A stretch of DNA of 64,000 nt from Hippasteria phrygiana (lineage: Eukaryota > Echinodermata > Asteroidea > Valvatida > Goniasteridae), in contig JAZGUH010000003.1 of NCBI GenBank assembly GCA_037893225.1, positions 186,001 through 250,000 on the forward strand, in the 5' to 3' direction. Both the position numbers and the translations under genes were made by a program. Of this stretch, positions 26,901-38,900 are shown piece after piece. Under the pieces are notes generated by a model. The model saw only the letters and a program-made list of their open reading frames with translations. It did not search any database and was not told the origin of the DNA. Numbering within the stretch: position 1 is the stretch's first letter; each line of letters starts with the position of its first letter.

Positions 26901-29900
26901 ATAAACGGGTGAAAGATATCATAACACAGGAAAATGCCGTCAACTTTTTGTTCTTTCCACACTTCCCATTTTAGCCCTTTAAAGATTATAGAAATTTGTA
27001 TGAAGCACAGTAAGTAAGTTTTGAAAAGGAGGACCAAATCCTTCATAACGACTCTGAAATTTGTACAATAATAAAGACCACGTGTCCTTTGTTTACATCT
27101 AAAACCGCCCTATATTCAAATGTGACCGGCGGTATGCGCACGCACCGTGTTTTGCATAAATTTGGTTAAAGAGTGACATCAAAGGTCACATGTTCAAAGG
27201 CGATACTGACCTGCAACGTCACTCCTCAACCAAATTTGATGCAGAACACAATGTGTGTACCTACCGCCGGCACATTTCAGTATACAAGTAGATGTACACA
27301 TGTGACGTCAGAGGGCACATCATCTATACCTTTAGCCTTTGACAAAGATTACGCCAGGATCAAAATGTCGGGCCAGCATATCTTTTACCACCCTTACAAA
27401 AACCTCCCATGGGATTCCCACGGTGTCCAATTCACCATGCAATTCCCATGGGGTTTTGCATGGGAGATTTATTTTATTTTTGAAAAACAAAAACCTCCCA
27501 TGGGATTCCCATGGTGTCCAATTTACCATGCAATTCCCATGGGGTTTTGCATGGGAGATTTATTTTTGTAAAACCAAAAACCTCCCATGGGATTCCCATG
27601 GTGTCCAATTCACCATGCAATTCCCATGGGGTTTTGCATGGGAGATTTATTTTATTTTTGAAAAACAAAAACCTCCCATGGGATTCCCATGGTGTCCAAT
27701 TCACCATGCAATTCCCATGGGGTTTTGCATGGGAGATTTATTCTATTTTTGAAAAACAAAAACCTCCCATGGGATTCCCATGGTGTCCAATTCACCATGC
27801 AATTCCCATGGGGTTTTGCATGGGAGATTTATTTTATTTTTGAAAAACAAAAACCTCCCATGGGATTCCCATGGTGTCCATTTCACCATGCAATTCCCAT
27901 GGGGTTTTGCATGGGAGATTTATTCTATTTTTGAAAAACAAAAACCTCCCATGGGATTCCCATGGTGTCCAATTTACCATGCGATTCCCATGGGGTTTTG
28001 CATGGGAGATTTATTTTTGTAAAACAAAAACCTCCCATGGGATTCCCATGGTGTCCAATTCACCATGCAATTCCCATGGGATTTTGCATGGAAGATTTAT
28101 TATATTTTTGAAAAACAAAAACCTCCCATGGGATTCCCATGGGATTCCCATGGTGTCCAATTTACCATACAATTTCAAATTGTTTTGTATTGGGCTGTTT
28201 TCTACCTGTTATTATACAATGGACAGTATGGACAATACACTTCACATACAGACCTTTGACTTTGTGATAATCCTTATGGAAAGACAAAATCGGAGTTGTC
28301 AAGTCAATCACAAATCTGCTCGCAAGCCACAGGGGGCGACAGAGGAATGCCTTTGCTGCAGTTCGCTCGATTAGTTTGCGATTTGACTTAAAGGTGGTAT
28401 ACATCATTTGCTTTTGCTGTAATTTTCAGAAATGAATGGATTTGGGGGTTAGTATTTTATAGCATGCTAACAAATACTGCAACACCATGGAGGAATTTCT
28501 ATTCCTCCATGGTAAATACTGACCTGTTTAAAGTTTTGTGTGCATAGAGGCTGGGAAAACAGAAAAAAATATGTTCTAGTATTCTGGTTCCCTGACTCTA
28601 CTTTAGACAAAACGGAGCAATTATAGAGTCAGGGGATTATCTGGTCGGGGAACTAGACTATTTCCAACGATTGTCAGCTGACCATCATTGGACAACGATA
28701 TAAATTTCCACTTTTCTTGAAAACGACAGCGCACCAGGTGCCATGATTTCACAGGATGCTTGAGACTGCTATTTACTTACAGTCTATAGTACGGTATTTT
28801 GTAATAATTCAGTAGTTTTGTTTTGTTGATGTTTGCAGATGTTGCATACCACCTTTAAGACAGGACTTGCAATGTGACTTGTGATTAATGTGTGATTGAC
28901 TTGTGGTGACTTGATTACAACTCAGAAAATCATGACCGTGACAAAATTATTTGACATTGGACTTGAGACTTGACCAAAGAGAGTGGAGATTTGACCAAAG
29001 AGTTGAGATTTGACTAAAGCGACTAAACCCCCCCCCCCCCCCCCCCCCCCCCCATCTTTAAAAATGAAAAAGTACCGCAGGTAATGTTTATTTACGCTTC
29101 CACATTGCTGGTTCCTACCTGTAAAGAGATCGTAAGATTGTTCACTCCCGCTATCTGAATCATTTTCGCTTATAGTCCGCATAATACCACTGTTAGATGG
29201 AATGTTATTAGTGTCCTGTTTGGGATCTGCATCCCGCATTACTAGCAACTTAGGAGGCACAACATCTCTCTTCGGTTTAGTTCCTGTGAGCATGCAATGA
29301 AACAAAAAAGCTTGTGAAAATAAAACAAAATAAGACTGAGGCTTTTAGCAAATGATTAACCATGCGATGCGGGCTGGTGGGGCAATCTATGCACCCCAAG
29401 AGCCAACTAAAAGATTAACTGCAGGGTGCCATTATTATCAAAAGGGTCCGGTTATTCATCATAGCCAGATTATTATTATTATTTTTTCTTTCTGTGGGGC
29501 AAAGTTTGCACTCTATTTAGGTGCGGATCCAGGATTTTCTTAAGTGGGGGCACGGTCAAAATGGGATGTTGCGAGGGGCGACGGCTCCTCGGCAGGGGTT
29601 AAAGGAGCTGTTGGGTTTGGAGCAAATACAGACTGATTCAATGCAGTATGATTGTATATTATTAAGTATTTTTCTTTTATTGTGGGGGCTGCTGTTGGTT
29701 ATTGCACCCCTCAATCTTCTGTGCCTGCTCTATTGGTCCTGTCTGTTACATTTGGACCTTTTAGTGAAGGAAAATTACAAGACAGAATGGACATGATTGA
29801 CAGTTTTTTTTTTTTATGGCCATAAAATCATTAGCTGTCGGACAGTAAAAAAGGTTTTGGAGAGTACACTGAGATACTGAAAATACCAATTCTTGTCTTT

Positions 29901-32900
29901 AAAGTCATGTACATTTAAAGTCTGAAAACAGATTTTGGCAGAACACTGGCACTTTGTAGAGATTTGATAATTAACGGTCACCTCACGAAAGGCTGAACGT
30001 TATGATCTGAATCAGAATCCAATGCTTTTGTATACCCAAACAAAAAAATTCTCAGAGACTGCAGATTGGCATGAACATTCTGATTCTTGTGTGCATTTAA
30101 AGAAAATGCTAAAACAATTCGACGAAATATCACAGCAAAACTTTAAAAACATAAAAGTAAAATGTGTCAACAGAAACAAATACCCAAGGCACAAATAGAC
30201 AGACTTAGCAATTTCAAATTTTCTAATTTAAAAAACTTTAAATAAAAATCAACATAACTTTTAATATCAGGGAAAGAATCAACTGAACAAATACAGAACT
30301 TTGTTCTGAGCTACGTACAAACTGAAAAAAAAATGAAAAACCGAAACACGAACTGAATTAAAATGAGCACCAAATGAGCTACAAATAAACACAATCTGTC
30401 TTTAATGATTCAATTCCATCTTTTAGCATATCAGCTGAACACAACACGTTTCATTCTTCTCTTAACAAATAAAAGCAAAACATTATACATTTTTTAAATT
30501 TCTACAAATAATAAAGCCAAAGTTTACTACACTCTCATATGCAGACTCTTTTCCATAAAGAGCTTAGACTCGGATGTCAAATGGGATATACAGTCTTGCT
30601 CAAAATCACTTTTAGAATTGTCAATATTTCTCATTCATTAATCATGTATTTCGAGTTTGAGTGCTTTACATAAGACACTGCTAGAAATTTTTAAGTATAT
30701 TCTTAAAATTCAATTTCATCAGAAAAAAAAAAGGCTGTCATTTGAAAATTTCGGCATGTTTTCTTAACCCTTTGACACCGGATTTCATATGGGCACCAGG
30801 CCGGCTTGTGCAGCCAAGCAAAACGGAAACAAGAGGCTTGTGCAGCCAAGCATAATGTACACAATACCCCAATAATGGATTGAAAATGCAGAAATTGACG
30901 TGTATAGACGTCACCCGGCCAGGTGGTAATTTCAATCTGCCCGTATTTGTGTCAACCGGTGGCAAGGGGTTAAATTAAAACGCAAAAATATTTCAGTCAT
31001 GGCACATAATGCAATTGGTCTTACTGTGGTGCATGTTGTTGCTAACAGCTCAAACAAAAAAATTGAAGAAAACAAATCTGATTTAGGGCTGTAATTACCC
31101 ATTAATTTGTTTTCTATTTTTTCTTTAATGAAGGAAGTAAAAGCAATTTATTGCACCAAAGCACCGCACATCAACAGTGCCAACAATAACAGCAGCTTTG
31201 TTCAACAGCTTCCTTGAAGACAGTTCTTGTTTTCTTGTGTCTAATTTCCTTTGAGTCTAAGAAGACATCTGGGTATTTTAATTAAATAAACTAATTGCAA
31301 TATTTAACAGAATTGAAAATGAAAAAAACAAAAACAGTGCTGCTTATGCAAAAGATTTCCCGCCCCTACCATTTTGACTTCGACACCGACACCCACCCCC
31401 CAAACTTATATCTAGCTTTGAAATTAAAAACTAAATTTATAATGTACAGCAAAACCATACAGACTGGTTCAATGAGCTGCTTTTTTAAAAACCAGAATGT
31501 CTACCTGATGGGATTAAGTCATCACTAGCTACAGCCGTGCCTTCCTTGGTGGACATCTCCTTGGTCTCTTCATGAGATTCAGGACAGAGGACGGCATCCC
31601 ATTGCTCTCTGCTCACCCTGTCCTGATCCTTTTTAGATACTTTGTCTGGTGTGTGCAGTGCCAGAGTAACTTCACCCCGACTTTCCCCCTCTACCAAAAT
31701 TCCTAGCTTGTGCTGCTTCGAAACATTTGGCAGTGGTCTTAGAGCGACGGGTGTCAACGGCATTTTCTCCTCCAGGACTTTGGGAAGAGGCTTTGAAAAG
31801 TGCCCATCCACAAGTGTGACAGCTGGACGTCTTGTCGAACGAGCAACTGGTGTGGGTTTCACTGCCCTCTTGATACCCGATACCTCCATACCACTGTCAG
31901 CCTGAGGAGCGTCCGGGAGGGGCCTTGGAGTTTTGTGAGCACTGGGCTTAAAATCAGGCCTCCTAATTGGCTCCGGTAAAACAGAGCAATGCCTTCGACT
32001 TTTCTGTTCATCTTCTGACAAGGGCTTCAAAGCTTTCTGGCTCCACGGGGTGACTGTGTCACCCTCGTGAGCTTTGGGAATCTCGGGGGGAGGTTTCAAC
32101 ATTTTAGAGATGCCACGCTGGGAGAGTTGCCTCTTAGCTGGTGTGGGAACCTGAGCATATTGCCTCTCTTTTTTTGAAGCACTAGCTTCAGGAGCACAGC
32201 TCACCATTGGCTGAATGGCAGGAATGGTTTCATCTTTCTGAGCAGACACTGTGGAAGCAAGACACTTTGCTGTAGGCTGAGGCCTTTTGGCCAGTGGTTC
32301 CTTTATTAACAAGGAAGCGTCTCTTGACAAGAGCTTGGGCAAAGGTTTAGTCCCACTCTGAATGGATGATTCGGACTCGTGCCAAGTACTAGCACTTCGA
32401 TGTTCCTGTTGTGAGTGCTCTTCCGTGAGTACCTGGACTGATGACTTCTCTTCCATAGAATCATCAGAGGTACCCACAACAGGAAGGATTGAGGGCAAAG
32501 ACAAGGCTTCTTTTGAAGATTCCGGGAGGGCTTCTCTGCCTGTAGATGGGGGATGCAGGAAGGATTGGCCCTGGTGCAGTGCCTGCTCTGAAGGTGATCT
32601 ATCCACAGCCAACCTTGCAACATCTTCTTGTTTTTTCTTTGAGGCTCTTCTCTGTGACCAAAAATCTTCTGTTAATTTTGGTGGAGGCGTTGGGCGAGTC
32701 GACACCACTTCACACGTTGGTACATTCGGTGATGGCTTTCCAGATTTTGAGGAAAAGTCAAGCCGTAGCAGGTCTGGGCCCTCGGTAGGACTTAGATCTT
32801 CATACACCTCGGAATCCCCAACTGACGAAGACTCTGGACGGTCAGCTACAACCCGCAAGTCTCTCTGACTGCCAAACTTCAACCGCTCTCGGCTTCTCCA

Positions 32901-35900
32901 CAACCATTTTGGGAGTATCTTCTGAAGGCCCGACAGCGGTGCTGGCGCATCGGTGTCCTGCGCTTGGACATTCCTGCCACCCTTGCTGTTGTTATTTTTT
33001 GAGGGCTGCGCGGCTTCCTGCTTATCCTGCTGGTTTCCAAAGATGGACCTCTTTTTCTTGTGAGAAGGTGGACCGGCTGATCCGGCTGATCCGGCTGATC
33101 CGACTGGCTCTAAATATTTAGACAACCATACATGAGGTGTTAGTCACATGCAAACATGCTTAACAAGTAACAAAAAAATCAAGATTGATTTGACTCATAT
33201 AGGGTGGGTTATTGAGATAAATTTTATGCAGGTAAGTTGAGTACCGGTACAAGGCACTATTTTTTTTATATTTTTGTTTTAGTTAAAAGTTTCAGTTGGG
33301 GAGGATCAAGGGTCCAAGGCTATTGTTCTCCCTCCCCTTCCAAATATCATATTAACCCATCACAAGTACATTTACACATCAAGATATTTTAACCCCTTGT
33401 ATCTGGCTGCTAATGATGGGAGGCTGGTATGCCAAGTAGTGCTGCAGCCGAACCGCCGAACCGAACTAAAAATGGCCGAACATGGCCTTCCGAACCGAAC
33501 CGAACCGGCAAACTTTACGCACACATATTGATAGCGCTAGGAATGCATGCGATGATAGGACAAAATTAGCGCACACGGGCGGCACGGATATGATTGAATT
33601 TACCTGTTGATAATTCCCTTTTTCGGCCTTACATTGTAACAGGTTTGGACTCGAGAACATGTATATGTACCGTGTAAACGGTTACATTAGCCCAGGTACT
33701 GCATGCAATGTAGACAGTCGATAGAATAAATAGAAAAAGATAAAGCCTTTTCCATTCCTTAGGAAGGTAACAAAAAAATCATAAAAGTCTAAAAGACCAA
33801 GTCGCGACCGTTTGCATCTGGCCGGCCATGCGAGTTTCCATCCCTCCACCGGCCCCGCCTATAAAATGTAGTGTACTCGAAAGCGAGCCCTGCCCAGTAT
33901 GCAATGATTGGTTGTTCACACGGCAACACAACAAGAATATACATTTCTCGTTTTGTGGGGATGCACAGTCCAGGGAAGAGATTTGTTGAAGTTTGTGAGC
34001 GCGTACGGCATGATGAAGCCTTTTGGGGCCAGGGCCCCATCAGATTCCAGGTACTCTCTCATGGACACCTTTTAGTTTAAAACAAAAATACTTCATTTAT
34101 TGCAAAATAGTACCCCGAAAATGGTGGTAGGATTCTACATGTACATGTACATTCCTTTCTATTAAAAGCAAAAACTCCTGCCTTTTGAATTATATGTTGC
34201 AGCACTTTATCCGCCATGCGCTAGTCCTTCTCTGCTCGCCAAAAAAACATTGAAGAACAAAAACGTTCCAGAATAAAATTACGTTTTGTCAAAAGTATTG
34301 ACTTAACTAAATTTGTACTTTTTACCATAATTTCAAAAAATGGCTGTCAATTTTGCTTATCACGCACACATGCGCTAACGATCATGTTTATGTACTCACA
34401 TGGATCTCTCAATCACTCGATGAAATCGTGACCAAACACTGAATATGCATTTCTGAAAATCAGATACAGTCAAGCATTGGCGCGGCGGTGGCCCGCGGGG
34501 TGTGACTATTGTTCCATTATTATCTATCTTGCGCCCTGCGGGTTTGGCAACGTGCCAATCAACTTGTTATGACTGCAGTGGGGAGGGCCTGGAAGGACAT
34601 TGTATGTGTATGTACCGTACTATCGATCGGCGCGATCGCGATTTGAGAGTTGTTTTTTAATGCATATGTACTTCCGAACCAGAACCGAACTGATGTTCGG
34701 AGAAAAAAAATCCGAACCGAATCCGAACCGAACCGAACCGAACCGAACCTGGAGGATCAGTTGCAGCACTAATGCCAAGAACAGGGCTGTGCAGCCAAGT
34801 GTAAAGTTATACAAACAACAGACACCACACTGAATAGAGTGGTCCTATTCATCACACTTGGAGCCCCCTTTTGTGTGAATGAAAGCTTTGTTTGAAAAAG
34901 CTCCATCTATTTATTACACTCCCATTCAAGAACAATGTATGTAGTTAAAACATGAATAGATTGAGTATGCCCAGGAATGGCGTCAACCGACCAGGTGGTC
35001 TTTTTCAAATTGTGGGTATGGCTGTCATCCGTATTCAGGAGGTTAACCCATAACAAGAACAAAAATGTCAGGTTACTCTTTCTTAAAGACATTTTAAGAC
35101 AATTTGCGGAGAATTCAAAGACATACGCTTGTTACACAAGGGCACCGTAATTCAGATTTTATTAAAGATGATGTTGATTGCTGAGAGAATTCTGCACCAT
35201 TTTTTTGTGCAAGACACAAAAGGGGAGTTCGTCCTATGACGTCAAATTGTTTGCTGCCCGCAGCGACGACTTTTAGATAAATGGCAAGAGCGGGCTGTGC
35301 TGCGCAAGAGGGGCCTTGTAAAAATAGCTCTCAAAAGTCACCTTTTTGGTATTTCATGGCAGAAATAATTGGCAGTTATATTTTACAATATGCAATCTAC
35401 ATAAAACAAAAAAATGGCGCAGAATTCTCTCAGCAATCAACATCACCTTTAACAGCAGGCTTACATGCAGTGCTATATGGGCTGATATGCAGTGCTATAT
35501 GGGCTTTTATACAACACCTGAATAAATCCCAGCCAACCGATTGGTAGATCGTCGATCACATGCATTAAATTAATCGTCCCATCGCACGACGCGAACCCGC
35601 ACCGCTAAAAAAAGTTCTATCACGTGGTTCTATCAAACGGTATACACGTTTGATAGAACTTCCCCGCCGCTACAACACGGCTGTCATTGGACTGGTTCCC
35701 GGTCCCCCCGTTGTCCTTCGGACTTCAAATGTATATTATATACATATGGGGACTGGGAACCAGTCTAGGCTGTCATTCACAAAAAATGGCGGACGGTGTT
35801 TCCGAACCGCGGTTTGTTTTCCTAACAGACGACAAAATATTGGAACTCGTAGGCGATGCTGACGCTGTTGACGCTGCTAACACAAAGAGACAAATTAAAT

Positions 35901-38900
35901 ATTCAGTCAAACGATTAGAGGAATTTGCAAGACAAGCAGGAACAACAATTAAAGCTTTAACTGATTCGGAACTGGACCACTTTTTGTCGCGGTTTTATGC
36001 GGGACTGAGAAGGTTAACGGCACGTTGATTTTTCTTATGTACACCAAGAAATCCATGCATGCAATTGCAATCTGTCGGATTTATTCAGACCTTGTATAAA
36101 ACAAATAATGAATGTTTCACATTCGTGCAATGGTAAGAATAATTTCATTCGGTGACGGATGGAATGTCCTATTCCACGAGGCGAAGCCTCGTGGAATGGA
36201 ACATTCAATCTGTCACCTCATGAAATTATTCTTACCATCGCACTCATAAACATTCATTATTTGTATAATATGCAGTGTTTTTCTATCACAGTATTACAAA
36301 AGAATTTAGACTGTCAAACTGTCAAACAACCCTTGTGATTTGTTTGACAGTATTACATTGACAGTATTACATTGACAGTATTACATTGACAGTATTACAT
36401 TGACAGTATTACATTGACAGTATTACATTGACAGTATTACATTGACAGTATTACATACTTTGTACAAAAGAATGTGCTGTAAAGGGGTGGATGTGTGCTG
36501 TTCATTTCCTGAACACAACCATTCACAAGAGGGGGCTATTCAAAAATGGTGTGAACCAATGAAATCAGTATAGATGAATTTCACATGGACGAAAATAGCA
36601 CTGATCTGAGCACTTCCGGGTTTAAAAGCGAGGTTCGGTGATATAAAGTCAAACTCGCAATTTATACACAGTAAAATCTCTTTTGAATTTTGAAAAGTTA
36701 CTGATCAAGTCATCCAAAGACAATCTAATGCAGGTTAAGTTTATTTGAGAATCACTGTTCTGTGAAATAGTTGAACATCATGTACGTCAATTACGAATGA
36801 ATTTGGACGTTATTTGTCGTGATGAACCGGTACCACTTGACCATGCTGACTGTGCGCTACGCTGTCATTTGCCGTAATTTATGCATGCATAAATGGATTT
36901 GTTGAATAGCACTGTGTTTATTTAGCACAGAGAGCCTAGCTATAATGTGAAATTCATCTATTGGAAACATGTGGGTCATTCCATAAATTTGGGGTCCAAA
37001 AGTGTGACATTTTTGTTTAAATTCCAATCAAGTATCATTAAAATTGACTTCACACTATTTTTTTACTTTTTTACTATTTTTTACTATTTTTCAACATCCA
37101 GGAAGGGAATGATTAACTCTTAATTTTCCCCATTGTTATTTGTTTACAGATAATGGACCCAGATTTGCACGTTTGAATTTCCGCATGACGGTAGTCCCAA
37201 ATGATCCAAATGATGTACGTGCAATGTGAGCGAGTACCAAACCATTTGTGTTTCTGTTTCACTTTCACTATCAACAACGCTAAAAAAAATTGTTTATCAT
37301 CAACATGGACAATCCAAATGCCTGAGAAGGCTGATTATTTTCAGGATTTTTTTATATGTAAATATATATTTTCCAGTTGCTTACTTTTACAACAGGAAAT
37401 GCTGTAAGAAGTATTTTGTTTCTGCATTAGTGAGATTTTCATAACTTTAACATTACCAGCCAAGCAAACGAAATACGGGTACTTATCACCTTGGCCAAAG
37501 CTTCCATGGATTAATCGAAGGAAGAGATGATGCTGAACAGTTTTTATTTTTGAAATGGCCGAAGTTATAATCGTAACTAAACTAAAAAGCTTTTCTCAGA
37601 AGTGTGCAGCTGTCATACTCATGGACATTCAAATGTTTTAACCCCTTGCGTACGGATGACACCATATGGCGTAAAAAACAAAAAGTGCCACCAGGCCGGA
37701 TGATGACGCCATTTGCCACCATTTGTGCAGTTTCAATCCATTGTTGGATTTATTTTTATGATACGCTTGACTGCACAAACACATTGTAGCGGTTCGCTTG
37801 GCTGCCAGAACCGCCGCGACACCCCGACGTCTCCCGTAAAATACCGTGCCCAAGGGGTTAAAACAAATTCCAACTTCATCGCAGGGAACATTTCCGAACC
37901 TTCTCACTATTTTCAGCACAATGCCCGACTTGTCCGATGTTATTTTTTTGTGGGGGAGAGAGGGTTCAGCCAAAATACACTTGATTTTGCATTAACGCAT
38001 TCATGCAGCACACACGTGTATATATGTGTACAAGCTCTGGTATTTTTCACTTCCTGTTCTTCCGAACACACAGTGTTTCCAGCTTCAAATGTCACAAATG
38101 TTCAGAGAACATGGGGAATTACAGACCAAGCCTGTGCAATCGAATCACCTCATTCAAATGCAATACCGAACAGAGAATCTGACATGTGACCTGTTCCCAC
38201 AAAATGGGTGGAAAGAACCAAAATTTGAAAATCAAGATTATGGTATTTCCTGAAAGTTCAGGTTTTAAAAGCTTTAATTTGATATATTGTGTGTTGTTTA
38301 TGTAGCCCCAAAAGTATACATGTGTGGACAATCCAGTTTTTTTTTATTTTCTGCTAGCAGAATTTTTGTTTTTTTTACAAGATGTGACACCCGTTTTAAA
38401 AAAACTCAATTTTCTGCTAGCAAAAATTTGGATTTTACTTTGACGACTATTTCGGTACCCCAAAAGTGGATAAGTAAACATCCCAAATTTCTACTAGCAG
38501 AATTTTATGGTGGCCCATAAGTGGACAGCCCCATTTTCTGCTAGCAGAAATTTAGGTTTTACTTTGACGCCCCAAAAGTGGCAAGTAAAAATCACACCAT
38601 AATAGTCGTCAAAGTAAAATCCAAGTTTCTGCAAGCAGGTGTCCCGTCTTGTAAAAAAAAACCTAAACATCTGCTCAGCAGAAAATGAGAAAATTGGGTT
38701 GTCCACTTTTGGGGCTTCATAATTGTGTTACCTCATTGCTAGCCCCCCAGTACAACCTTTTGGAGTTGTCAGAGTCTTGACCGCTTGTTTTGAGAAAATG
38801 AAAGCCCAAAGTTTGTGATCTTTAACCCAAGTTCAAAAAAGAAATCATCCCCCAAAAATATTTGGAGAATGGATCCAGTTATAAACTTAGAGATATGACA

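Noticed and set aside
27339..28374. Series of 80-167-codon frames with SHGIPMVSN / PWDSHGVQF repeats
   Set aside because: Produced by the 91-bp satellite in every frame; no splice or start logic and no homology.
32362..32868. 168-codon plus-strand open frame
   Set aside because: Lies antisense inside the 1605-nt FGD-like exon, whose minus frame is longer, spliced in phase and continuous with its neighbours.
36346..36456. CRISPR-like array
   Set aside because: Units are head-to-tail without spacers, and the genome is animal.
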